Positions 18,854 through 29,000 of a stretch of 64,000 bases of DNA are shown in pieces; positions within the stretch are counted from its first letter, which is position 1; each line of letters begins with the position of its first letter. The stretch is from Bacteroides intestinalis DSM 17393 (GTDB taxonomy: Bacteria; Bacteroidota; Bacteroidia; Bacteroidales; Bacteroidaceae). Both the position numbers and the translations under genes were made by a program. The notes beneath the pieces were generated by a model that ran no database searches, had not been told where the DNA came from, and saw only the letters and a list, made by a program, of their open reading frames with translations. Where the stretch lies: contig NZ_ABJL02000006.1 in assembly GCF_000172175.1 (NCBI RefSeq), positions 310,001 to 374,000 of the forward strand. The letters run 5' to 3'.

Positions 18854-18905
18854 AATCTCATGTTTTAGTTTAAAATAATTTCCATGATTTCACTGATTCA
18901 TATTG

Positions 18906-20768
18906 TCAATTGATGCCTGTAGGCCAACCTTCAGTCTGAGTCAAAGTATATCCTTTATTCTTATAGTCCGAAATTTGATTCGTACCAATAGGAGAAAGAT
19001 ACGGATTAACATTAGGAACATTCAAGAACGGCAGTCTACCCTGATTCTGTGTAGGATAGAAGAAACCATTCATCTTAGCTGCATTGGTTCCGTCATATAC
19101 CGTAAAGCTTCCGTCTTTGCCCATTACCCTGAGTTTCCCTTTATTCTCATCCTTCAACTCGCTTTTTACTTCATTGTTGAAATTAACCCAGGTACCAATC
19201 AGCAAATCTTCATTCTTGTCGGTATCCATGTATTCCAGCTTTTTCCAACGCCTTAAGTCAATGATACGTGAGAATTCAAAAGCAAATTCCATTCTTCTTT
19301 CCCGTCTGATCTCCCAAAGTAGTGCCGGTACGGTAGGATCTCTATGAGGATCTTGTGGAAGTGCGTCCAATTTCATTTCAGCTGTCATAGTTACTCCTAA
19401 AGCTTTGGCTTCTTCTGCTATCGGTCTTTTGCGAATCTGATTGATAGATATATCTATATCAGACTGAGAAACCTCTGTACCACCCAATGTTGCAAGTTCA
19501 GCTTTCGCTTCAATCCAGTTTAGTAGGACTTCAGCATAGCGTAGTACCGGATAACCAGTCACGTTTTTCTCACTCTGGAATTCTGCAGCCGGAGAACCAC
19601 CACTTTCAATATAACTCAGTCCACTTCGTGGGATAAACTTTGTTACATATAAATAGCTACTCTTGGCTCTTGGAGTAGGTTTAGTATAGAAGCTGGCTTC
19701 AAAACGAGAATCTCTTGTTTTAATCAAATTGCTAAGAGTAAAATCATCTACATTTTCCAAAGAAGAAGTCTGCCAATCTTTACCATCTGTACAGATGAAC
19801 GCCTTAATCAAATCTAGGTTTGGACCAACATCAGTAGGGTCATTCATATTACAAGTCGATGCGATGGAATGCGTAACGTTTTGAGCAGCATCATATTTTC
19901 TGTATAAAATGCAATCCTTACTGTTGGTTAAGTCAGTAGAACCGAATAATTTACGGAAATCTTCAACAATACCATATTTGCCACTATTCATAACCATTTC
20001 TGCTGCAGCAACAGCTTGATCGAAGAACTTTTTAGCCCGTTCGTTATTTTTATAATAATATTTCTGCCAGCTTGCCTCAAACAGAGCCCATCTTGAAACC
20101 ATGGCAGCTACTACGTAACGATTCACATATTGACCTCCATCATTCAAACGAACGTTATGTAATGCATACTCAAAATCGTTGTAAACTGCATCCATAACCT
20201 CGTTTCTCGGAGTGCGGTCTTTGTATAAACCATCCTTATCCGTATTCTGTACTTCTGTGTCGTAATAAGGAACATCGCCAAAAACATTTACCAGACGAGC
20301 ATATTCCAGTGCTCTGAAGAAGCGTCCAACACCTGTCCAATGGTTGTATTGTTCGTCTGTCAGTATTTCAGGCATCAGGTTAGTGATGCGGTCAATCATA
20401 ACATTTGCTTTTCTAACCCAGGCAAAATTCCATGTAGGACCGGTAAATTCACTTTGCCACATCATGTCCAGACTTGTACTTCCTTTAGATGTAGGAACCG
20501 TACGCCCAAATTGTGTTTGAGTGGACATCCTCACTGCATCGTCATTAAACGTATAATTGGCGTTAGGAGCATAAGTCGTTGTATACTTTAATCCATACCC
20601 CACAAAGAAGTTTGTGTAAAAAGCATTAGCATATAGACGTACTCTATCTTCATTGGTCCAATATGCATCATCCTCAGCCGTAGTCAATGACGGGCGGTCG
20701 AGCACATCATTGCAGTTCGTAAACAATAAAACGACACTGGCTAAAATTATAAATATTTTTAATTTCAT
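18906..20768 (-). CDS. SusD/RagB-type surface glycan-binding lipoprotein 2
   Basis: A 620-residue lipoprotein with lipobox LFTNC followed by NDVLDRPSLTTAEDDAYW. The RagB core includes RFFRALEYARLVNVFGDVPYYDTEV and the C-terminal WEIRRERRMEFAFEFSRIIDLRRWKKLEYMD. It is closely related to SusD 3 across the whole length (shared YYDTEV/YYETSF, WEIRRERRME and RRWKKLEYM blocks), so the two probably bind related ligands. It is encoded 12 nt after SusC 2 in a four-gene minus-strand operon with the lipoprotein and GHL10 enzyme. Confidence 0.95.
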   Translation of the reverse strand: MKLKIFIILASVVLLFTNCNDVLDRPSLTTAEDDAYWTNEDRVRLYANAFYTNFFVGYGLKYTTTYAPNANYTFNDDAVRMSTQTQFGRTVPTSKGSTSLDMMWQSEFTGPTWNFAWVRKANVMIDRITNLMPEILTDEQYNHWTGVGRFFRALEYARLVNVFGDVPYYDTEVQNTDKDGLYKDRTPRNEVMDAVYNDFEYALHNVRLNDGGQYVNRYVVAAMVSRWALFEASWQKYYYKNNERAKKFFDQAVAAAEMVMNSGKYGIVEDFRKLFGSTDLTNSKDCILYRKYDAAQNVTHSIASTCNMNDPTDVGPNLDLIKAFICTDGKDWQTSSLENVDDFTLSNLIKTRDSRFEASFYTKPTPRAKSSYLYVTKFIPRSGLSYIESGGSPAAEFQSEKNVTGYPVLRYAEVLLNWIEAKAELATLGGTEVSQSDIDISINQIRKRPIAEEAKALGVTMTAEMKLDALPQDPHRDPTVPALLWEIRRERRMEFAFEFSRIIDLRRWKKLEYMDTDKNEDLLIGTWVNFNNEVKSELKDENKGKLRVMGKDGSFTVYDGTNAAKMNGFFYPTQNQGRLPFLNVPNVNPYLSPIGTNQISDYKNKGYTLTQTEGWPTGIN

Positions 20769-20780
20769 AATGATTCTATT

Positions 20781-23700
20781 TTAGAAGGTTAATTGAACAC
20801 CACATGACAAACTTTTGAATACCGGTGTACCGGTACCTGTACGTCCAAGGTTATAGTTGGTGGAGAACATAGAATATCCTGATATAGCTTCCGGATCAAT
20901 AGGCAATCCTCTTAGGTTATCAAATGTAAAGAAGTTCTCCAATGACATATAGACTCTCGCTTTGCTGATGTATATCTTAGATAAAATATTTGCCGGGACG
21001 GTATATCCTAATGTAATATTCTTAATTCTTAAATAAGACATATCCAGTAGATAGCGGGATTGTTTCTGCATAGCAAATCCAGTATTGCTGCCACCTAAGT
21101 CCCATGCTCTGGGATAGAAAGCGTTGGTGCGTTCTTCTGTCCAATAGTCTGTTGTAAAAGTTTTAGGCAATGCACCTTCCTTAGCATTATACCCGGGAAT
21201 TGCTAATTGGCCGCTACCCCAAATCTTGCGTTTTCCAATACCTTGGAAGTAAATAGAAAAATCAAAGCCTTTATAGTCAGCACCCAATCTGAAACTGTAT
21301 TCATAACGAGGAGTAGTATTACCGATAACGGTTTGGTCGCCTGGATTACCATTTGTACTGGTTCCCGGAGTGATGTAACCATCACCGTCAATATCTACAA
21401 ATTTGGTATCACCAGGAGAGAATATTAGCTTATTTCCATCTTCATAATGCACCTGATAAACCGGATACTCTGAAGATTGCTTATAGGTGGTGCGAGCTGT
21501 TCCATTATAAATAACGATAATCTTTTCAATCTGACCGTCTGCTCCATATACAAAATCTTCTTTTTGGAATAATCTGTCGGTAACAAAACCATAAATATCA
21601 CCATAACGTCTACCTGTTGAGTAGGTAGTTCCTAAACTTCGATCTTCCCACGGAGTCAAGTAGTCAGCACCTCTTGTGATAAAAGTAGAAGCGTCTGAAA
21701 TAGATGCTGTTGCATTAATACCCAATCCGTTAGCAAAACGATGGTTGAAGTCGGCTGACAATTCCCAACCCTTAGTTCTCAGGCTACCATAATTGCCACT
21801 GGGAGCAGCTGCGCCAAGAGTTACTGGCAGGCTTTCACCAGGGATAATCATGTTCTTTGTATCCCGTTGGAACCAGTCGAAAGTGACTCCGAACTTATTA
21901 TTAAAGAATCTGAGATCGATACCAAAGTCCAGTGTTTCGATTTGCTGCCAGCTAATATCGCTGTCCACCAATGATGGGGTACCGAACATAGGTGTTTTAT
22001 TTCCACTTCCATCCAGCCATGATGATTGACCATCTGACAATATGGATTTATACAGAGTGTTTGAAACAGATTGGTCACCGATACTACCCCATGAAGCTCT
22101 GAATTTACCGAAGCTTAAGATATTGTTAATAGGTGCCATAAACTTTTCATTGGTAAATACCCAGCCGGCAGAGAAAGAAGGGAACCACTTCCAACGCAGA
22201 TGCTTTGGGAACTTGGATGAACCATCCCTACGTATATTTGCTTCAACGAAATATCTATCTTCAAAAGAATAGTTGAGACGGCCAAAAAAACCTAATTGTG
22301 CTTCCCAGTTCCGGTTTCCTTCAATAAATTGATCTCCGGATGCCAATGGGAATTGCGGATTTGTCAAATCAATCAGATTTGTTTTCCAACCTTTATATGA
22401 ACTCCATTTATTGGTAACTCTGTTCATACCTGCCATAAACTTGAATGCATGTTGCTTTTCTGGACCCAGCAACAAGTTATAAGTGGTATAAATGTTGAAA
22501 GTATTGTTATCAATAGATTTACTGTTATTGCCTACCTGACTGGCACTTGGCCCGGAACTGTTATAGTATTTGTTCACAGGGAAGCGATATGCAGGCATAC
22601 CACCGGTATCTACTCTCTCTCCTTGTTCGTTAACAAATACTTGACTGCCGTTTTCCATCCAGGCAGTGGGAGCATACCACATTTCACCCGCCTCATATTG
22701 CATTACGGATGAATTCGTTTCAGTAGTTTGTCTGTCATATGTATAGTCAAACTTGACATCCCAATTTTTGGTCAAATTCAGTGTGAAACCTAAATTAATA
22801 TTGTAGTATTTATTTTGCAGATTATCCGTATTGGCAGCTGCCATTTCGTAGGTAGGTTCCTTCAACGGATTGCCATTTTCAGTCACTCCCATAGGCATTA
22901 GTGGACTCCAACGATAAAGATATAACCATGGGTCGGCAGTTGTATTTCCAATTCCCGGATAGCGTTTGTTACGATCTGAATAGATTGAGCTTGCCCTTAC
23001 AGTAATATACTTATTGATTTCTGAAGTAACACTAACCGAAGCATTGTATCGTTTGAAGTCATCTTTCTTAGCCGTTTTTGACATACCGCTCTGATCCAGA
23101 TAGCCTAATCCGATATTATAACTGGTCTTACCACTCTTACCATTAACAGACAAGTTATGAGTCATTGTCGGTGTCCAATTTTTAATCATGGCTTTAGCAC
23201 CGTCATAAAGTCTGTATCCATATTTGTCTTTTCCGTCATAGAACCAGTCACGGCCATACACTACCGGATCATTCCATTTAACTTTTCCACCGTACAGGTT
23301 TTGCCATTCAATGGCCTTTTCCAGGCTTTCAGGACTAATACGCCAGAAACCGCCGGCTGGCATTGGTTCTCTTCTGTTTGTTTGTGCATCCAATGTATAT
23401 TGTAATGCTTCTATACCGCCAATCTCAATTTTCTTAGCAGGGTCTTGCCAAGAAAAGTTATTCGAATAACTTATTTCAAATTTATCACTTTGTGCCCCTG
23501 ATTTTGTGGTTATTAGGATTACACCAAACGCAGCTTTAGAACCATAGATAGAAGATGAAGCTGCATCTTTCAAAACAGAAATAGATTGAACATCATTAGG
23601 ATTTACCATCTGGATACTTGGGATTTCCACGTTGTCCAATAAGATGAGTGGTGTATTGTTTCCTGAAATAGAGCCAACCTGACCACGAATTTTAATCAAA

Positions 23701-24260
23701 GGATCTGATCCTACTTCACCGGTTGGTATTGTGATATTAACTCCTGCTACCGCACCTTGTAATCCACGACCAATATCAGCGATAGGACGACTGTCTAATG
23801 TCTTATTTACATCGACTGTTGCCACTGCTCCTGTCAGGTTAGCTTTCTTTTGTGTGCCGTAACCAACCACTACTACTTCTTGCAGCAATTCGCTATCTTC
23901 TTTCAGGATAATTTTCATAGTCCGGGCAGCTTTCACTTCTTGAGTCTGATAGCCTATGTATGAAATCTTTAAGGTAGCTCCTGGCTTTACAGTCAGCGTA
24001 AATTTACCATTAATATCCGTAATACCACCATTTGTGGTTCCTTTCTCTATAATACTGGCTCCAATAACCGGTTCACCGTTGGCATCTACAACTAAGCCGT
24101 TAATCGTTTGAGTTTGTAGTTGCTCTGTCACTTCCAAAGGGTTGTCGGAGGCAACCTGAGTAGCTAGTACATTTCCACTGTTCAAAAACAGCGTACCGAT
24201 AGCTACTGCCATGAGGAGTTTGCTATGCGTTAATCCTCGTTTTTTGCGATCTTCATTCAT
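20781..24260 (-). CDS. SusC/RagA-type TonB-dependent transporter 2
   Basis: A 1159-residue outer-membrane transporter with the MNEDRKKRG start, signal peptide, carboxypeptidase-regulatory-like domain (GLVVDANGEPVIGASIIEKG), QEVVVVGYGTQKKANLTGAV, plug (LKDAASSSIYGSKAAFGVILITTKSG) and a barrel ending FKSLSCGVQLTF. It is a close paralogue of SusC 3, sharing VEIPSIQMVNP in the plug, WFQRDTKNMI in the barrel and NFFTFDNLRGLPIDPE near the end. It is transcribed away from SusC 3 with the sugar kinase gene between them, consistent with duplication of a transporter pair. Confidence 0.96.
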   Translation of the reverse strand: MNEDRKKRGLTHSKLLMAVAIGTLFLNSGNVLATQVASDNPLEVTEQLQTQTINGLVVDANGEPVIGASIIEKGTTNGGITDINGKFTLTVKPGATLKISYIGYQTQEVKAARTMKIILKEDSELLQEVVVVGYGTQKKANLTGAVATVDVNKTLDSRPIADIGRGLQGAVAGVNITIPTGEVGSDPLIKIRGQVGSISGNNTPLILLDNVEIPSIQMVNPNDVQSISVLKDAASSSIYGSKAAFGVILITTKSGAQSDKFEISYSNNFSWQDPAKKIEIGGIEALQYTLDAQTNRREPMPAGGFWRISPESLEKAIEWQNLYGGKVKWNDPVVYGRDWFYDGKDKYGYRLYDGAKAMIKNWTPTMTHNLSVNGKSGKTSYNIGLGYLDQSGMSKTAKKDDFKRYNASVSVTSEINKYITVRASSIYSDRNKRYPGIGNTTADPWLYLYRWSPLMPMGVTENGNPLKEPTYEMAAANTDNLQNKYYNINLGFTLNLTKNWDVKFDYTYDRQTTETNSSVMQYEAGEMWYAPTAWMENGSQVFVNEQGERVDTGGMPAYRFPVNKYYNSSGPSASQVGNNSKSIDNNTFNIYTTYNLLLGPEKQHAFKFMAGMNRVTNKWSSYKGWKTNLIDLTNPQFPLASGDQFIEGNRNWEAQLGFFGRLNYSFEDRYFVEANIRRDGSSKFPKHLRWKWFPSFSAGWVFTNEKFMAPINNILSFGKFRASWGSIGDQSVSNTLYKSILSDGQSSWLDGSGNKTPMFGTPSLVDSDISWQQIETLDFGIDLRFFNNKFGVTFDWFQRDTKNMIIPGESLPVTLGAAAPSGNYGSLRTKGWELSADFNHRFANGLGINATASISDASTFITRGADYLTPWEDRSLGTTYSTGRRYGDIYGFVTDRLFQKEDFVYGADGQIEKIIVIYNGTARTTYKQSSEYPVYQVHYEDGNKLIFSPGDTKFVDIDGDGYITPGTSTNGNPGDQTVIGNTTPRYEYSFRLGADYKGFDFSIYFQGIGKRKIWGSGQLAIPGYNAKEGALPKTFTTDYWTEERTNAFYPRAWDLGGSNTGFAMQKQSRYLLDMSYLRIKNITLGYTVPANILSKIYISKARVYMSLENFFTFDNLRGLPIDPEAISGYSMFSTNYNLGRTGTGTPVFKSLSCGVQLTF

Positions 24261-24448
24261 AAAAGATTGATGATTTTGTTGTTAATCAAAATAATTTTCT
24301 CAAAATTTAGGGTAAGGGTAGTGAATTAGAAATAAACGGAATTATTTCTTCTATTAGGTAAGCTTCTGTTCCATAGGCGTTTCTTCTATTTATTAGGTTT
24401 GACTTATATAGTATCTCTATTTGTTTTTATTTACCGTTCCAAGAGAAC
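24261..24448 (-). promoter_or_regulatory. Conserved SusC leader 2
   Basis: It contains the same ordered blocks as leaders 1 and 3, from the start codon outward to GTTCTCTTGG (its complement is at 24439-24448). Beyond it, 24449-24660 holds no gene and no clear promoter match that I can see. Confidence 0.75.
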
Positions 24449-24684
24449 TTAGTAAAATCGTACTTGGAAGTATGTTGCAACACTATTATACTCTATCTGT
24501 TCCATATCTGAGACATACTTGCTCCATAGTTTCCCCGTAACTTCAGGTGTGTTTCGGGTAGATACTGGATGATAAGCAAATCTTTTTTCTGAAAACCGGC
24601 TACATCTGATCAATGAATGGTTCTGAAATAGTCCCGGTATGGGAAAAAAGCCATAAAATGAAGTTTTGGAAGTTTTTGTACTGG

Positions 24685-24709
24685 TATATTAAAAAAAACT
24701 ATATATTTG
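24685..24709 (+). promoter_or_regulatory. Promoter of the BadF kinase gene (shared layout)
   Basis: TATATTAAA, an 8-nt gap, then the -7 box TATATTTG at 24702-24709, 25 nt before the ATG. The ATATTAAA-n8-TAnnTTTG layout recurs before SusC 3 and before the NamZ-led operon. Confidence 0.7.
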
Positions 24710-24734
24710 TATCCAATTCTAAATCCAACTGCGT

Positions 24735-25583
24735 ATGAAACTGATTGCAGAAAGTGGTTCAACAAGAACTGAGTGGGCCTTAGTTGAAGACAATCACCTG
24801 ATACAACGTGTTTTTACTGAGGGACTTAATCCTTTCTTCCAAACCCGAAGAGAGATCAGCCGAAGTGTGCGTTTAGGTTTACCCGAGACTTTTTTCAAAA
24901 GAAAGCTTGAGCAAGTATATTATTATGGTGCTGGTTGTACTTCTTATGAAAAAAAGAATGTATTGGGGGCCTCATTAGTAGCACAGTTCAAAACTCCGAT
25001 TCAAGTAGAAAGCGATTTACTTGCGGCTGCCCGTGGTCTATTTAAATGTGAAGCAGGAATTGCGTGTATTTTAGGTACAGGTTCCAATTCTTGTTTTTAT
25101 AATGGGAAAATTATAGTAAAAAACGTCAGAGCTGGTGGGTATATATTGGGTGATGAAGGCAGTGGGGCAGTGCTGGGCAAGCATTTTCTTTCAGACGTAT
25201 TAAAAGGTTTAGCACCCAAAGATATTATGGCCGATTTCTTTGAGAAGTTTCGTATTAGCCCAAATGAAGTAATGGAATCTGTTTATAATCGTCCATTTCC
25301 TAATCGTTTCCTCTCTACTATTTCGTATTTTCTGGCAGATTATACAAGCGATGATTATGTATATGATCTAATAACTACTAACTTACGCAATTTCTTCATA
25401 AGGAATGTTTGCCAATATGATTATAAGAACTATCCAATCCGTTTTGTTGGATCATTGGCTTATAGTTATGCCAAAATTTTAAGAGAAGTTGCCAATGAGT
25501 TTGATATTGAACTGGATATTATTGAAGAAACTCCAATGAATGGTTTAATTGACTTCCATTCTTTAAATATTGAAGAACCTTAA
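24735..25583 (+). CDS. BadF/BcrA-type sugar kinase with altered phosphate-1 motif
   Basis: A 282-residue cytoplasmic protein of the BadF/BadG/BcrA/BcrD (N-acetylglucosamine kinase-like) ASKHA family. It is collinear with the MurK-like kinase at 50904: shared features include NPFFQ, YYGAGC, LLAAARGL with the likely catalytic Asp94, phosphate-2 GTGSNS (114-119), LGDEGSGA, PNRFL and FVGSLA. However the phosphate-1 loop reads ESGSTRTEW, with Glu6 and Glu13 where the paralogue has Asp. Asp6 normally coordinates the Mg-ATP, so activity may be altered. It sits alone between two divergent SusC operons, suggesting an amino-sugar role. Either a kinase with shifted preference or a sugar sensor fits. Confidence 0.88.
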   Translation: MKLIAESGSTRTEWALVEDNHLIQRVFTEGLNPFFQTRREISRSVRLGLPETFFKRKLEQVYYYGAGCTSYEKKNVLGASLVAQFKTPIQVESDLLAAARGLFKCEAGIACILGTGSNSCFYNGKIIVKNVRAGGYILGDEGSGAVLGKHFLSDVLKGLAPKDIMADFFEKFRISPNEVMESVYNRPFPNRFLSTISYFLADYTSDDYVYDLITTNLRNFFIRNVCQYDYKNYPIRFVGSLAYSYAKILREVANEFDIELDIIEETPMNGLIDFHSLNIEEP

Positions 25584-25674
25584 AATTTGTATATAAAACA
25601 TATTAGCGAGGGTATAACAATCTCTCATTTGCAAACTTATAAATATAAAGTTAAATAAATGCAAAGGAATGTTC

Positions 25675-25701
25675 TTGATATTAAATTATAATATATCTTT
25701 G
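25675..25701 (+). promoter_or_regulatory. Promoter of the SusC 3/SusD 3 operon (shared layout)
   Basis: TTGATATTAAA (25675-25685), 8 nt, then TATCTTTG (25694-25701). The same words with the same 8-nt gap stand before the NamZ-led operon. It predicts a leader of about 315 nt. Confidence 0.75.
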
Positions 25702-25828
25702 CTAAGAAGAAACGAAGAAATTGCGTTTCATCACCTTTGTTAATAACGAGTTTATCTCTTAAAACGACCGACTAAATCGTAACAGTATTTAGTGTATTTT
25801 AATTTTTAACCGATAGCAGAATTACTAA

Positions 25829-26023
25829 GTTCTCTTGGGACTTAGTTTTTAGACAATAAAAGCAAGAGAGATAAAATATAAGTTAAACCTTTAAATAGAG
25901 AAACGCCTATGAAGCAAAGAACTATCTGACAGAAGAAATAGCCTCGCTATTCCTATACTGCCTATCCTTACCCTGATTTTTTGAGAAAACTATTTCAATT
26001 AACAACAAAATCATCAATCATTT
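25829..26023 (+). promoter_or_regulatory. Conserved SusC leader 3
   Basis: From GTTCTCTTGG (25829) to the start codon it matches leaders 1 and 2 in block order and spacing. The block at the left edge sits in a dyad, CTAAGT ... ACTTAG. The stretch 25584-25828 contains the promoter and otherwise nothing I recognise. Confidence 0.75.
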
Positions 26024-29000
26024 ATGAATGAAGAACACAAAAAACGAGGAATAATGCATAGCAAATTCTTCACAGCAGTAGCCATTAGTGCACTGCTTTT
26101 AGGTAGCAGTAATGTGATGGCTACTCAAACTGCCGAAAGCAGTATCTATGGAGTAGCTGAGCAACTGCAAACTATCACTGTTACAGGTGTAGTATTAGAT
26201 GCTACAGGTGAACCCATTATTGGTGCCAGTGTAGTGGAAAAAGGAACCACCAATGGTGGTATTACTGATATTAATGGCAAATTCACATTAAGTGTAAAGC
26301 AAGGAGCTGTGCTGAAAATATCATATGTAGGCTATCAAACACAAGAAGTGAAAGCCGTCAGAACTATGAAAATCATCTTGAAAGAGGATAGCGAAATACT
26401 CTCGGAAGTAGTAGTTGTAGGTTACGGTTCTCAAAAAAGAGCCAACCTAACAGGTGCCATTGCAACAGTAGATGTCAGCAAGACTCTGGAAGGACGCCAA
26501 ATAGCCGATATCGGCCGCGGTTTACAAGGTACAACGCCGGGATTATCTGTTGTTATCCCAAGTGGTGAAATCGGTTCGGACCCAACCATAAAGGTACGTG
26601 GACAAATAGGTTCCATTGATGGAAGCTCTACTCCGCTAATTTTGTTGGATAACGTGGAAATTCCCTCTATCCAGATGGTGAATCCCGATGATGTTGAATC
26701 TATCACCGTATTAAAAGATGCAGCTTCCGCTTCCATCTATGGAGCCAAAGCCGCTTTCGGTGTAGTATTGATCACTTCCAAAAAAGGTGCCAGAAACGAA
26801 AAAGTAGAAGTAAGTTATTCCGGTAACTTCTCTTGGCAAAACATTTCCAAGAAGATGGAAATGGCAGGTGTCGATGGTATTCAATACCGTATTGATGCCC
26901 TGAAACGTGCCAAAGGAACTCTTTACGGCGCATTCTGGTATGTAGATGAAACGAGCCTTGAAAGAGCTAAGGAATGGGAAAATACTTGGGGTGGCAAGTT
27001 AGGCGTTAACGATCCGTTCGTTTATGGACGCGACTGGTACGTGGACGCTTCTAATCGCAAATTCTCTATACGTACTTTCGATCCGTATGATTATATGATT
27101 CGCGAATGGACTCCTTCACAAACCCACAATATTTCACTGAGTGGTAAAAGCGGCAAAACCACATTCAATGTCGGTTTAGGTTATCTGGACCAGAACGGTC
27201 TGATGAAAGTGGCTAAACATGATGATTTTCGCCGATGGAACGGCTCCATACGTTTAAGTACAGAAATCAACAAGTACATTACAGCTCGTGCCGGAGCTAA
27301 TTATTCAAAACGCAACAAACGTTATGCTTATGCCACAAATTCTACGACGGCTGACCCATGGCTCTATCTCTATCGTTGGGACAGCACTTATCCAATGGGA
27401 TACGATGAGAATGGAAACGAAATGCGTAGCCCTGTTTCTGAAGTGCATCAGGCTAACACTGCAAACAAAGAAGACAACTACCTGAGTTTCAATGTAGGTG
27501 CTACTTTAAAAATAACAAAGGACTGGAAATTTGATATTGACTACACCTATGCCGGTGAAGATCAGATTTGGAAAAAGAACGGTACTAAGTATACGGCCGC
27601 TGATACTTGGACAGCTCCTGTCAAAAGGCTAGACGGCAATGGCAACCAAATATATGTCAATAATAAAGGAGAAGTAGTATCCGCAGGTAGCCAAGGGGCT
27701 ATGCCTGCCTATGACCTAAACTATCGTCAATACACAGCGGATGGCGGAAACCCCGACCACATACGCCGCCAAGTGACCAATGCCAAACGGCATACGCTGA
27801 ATATTACGACTGATTACAATTGGCAGATCAACAAACAAAACAATTTAAAGGTATTGGCTGGTATGAACCGGACAGATTGGGAATCTGAGGACAACTGGTC
27901 ACAGATCACCAACCTGACTGACATCAACAACCTCAGCTGGGACAAGACAATCGGTACGCAGACTTCCAGCGGTAACCTTTATTGGGACGGTCAGCTTGGT
28001 TTCTTTGGGCGTGTCAATTACAATTTTATGGATAAATACCTGTTGGAAGCAAATGTCCGCTATGATGGCTCTTCCAAATTCCCCAGCAGCCTGCAATGGA
28101 GAGCATTCCCTTCATTCTCCGCAGGATGGCGTCTCAGTGAAGAAAAATTCATGACTTGGTCTAAACCAATTCTTTCTTCTTTGAAGCTTCGCGGTTCTTG
28201 GGGTATGATTGGCGACCAGACTGTATCCAGTTCATTATATGTACCAACTATCAGCCAAGGACAGGTAAGCTGGCTCGACCCAAGCGGCAACAAAATTATT
28301 TATGCCGGAACTCCCGCTGCTGTAGACCCCAGTATTACCTGGCAGGATATCGCTACTTTAGACTTCGGTTTCGACGCACGTTTCTTTGAGGGTAGTTTGG
28401 GTATCACATTCGACTGGTACCAACGCGATACGAAGAATATGATTGTTCCCGGTGAAGGCGTTACATGGACTTTCGGCGCAGGATCGCCGAAGGGTAACTT
28501 CGGTTCATTAAGGACAAGAGGTTGGGAACTTTCCATTGACTATAACCACCGTTTTGAGAACGGATTAGGGCTCAATGCCATGTTTACAATTTCTGATGCC
28601 CAGACAGAAGTTACCGCATACGGTGATACCAAGAGCATTAGCAGTTGGTATGTCGGAAAGAAGTATGGAGAAATCTGGGGCTACCGCACAGACCGACTTT
28701 ATCAGAAGGATGACTTTGTATATGAGAACGGCAAGCCGGTAACTGTTTATGCTTTGAATGGTAAAGAGGTACCCGCCAATACTCCCGGCGCCAAAGAAAT
28801 GAACAAGTTAAAAGACCCGAATGGCATATATCAAGACTACTTCCAAACAGGAACGATCAAATTCGGCCCGGGTGACGTAAAATATAAAGATATAAATGGT
28901 GACGGGAAAATAGATGCGGGAGCCCGTTCTGTAGATACCGTAACAGACAAAGACGATCCCAATTATGGCAAACGTAATACCGGTGACTTGGAAGTAATTG

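Noticed and set aside
24261..24734. Invertible (phase-variable) promoter between SusC 2 and the kinase
   Set aside because: I found no long inverted repeat pair bounding a promoter there, and no recombinase gene in the window.
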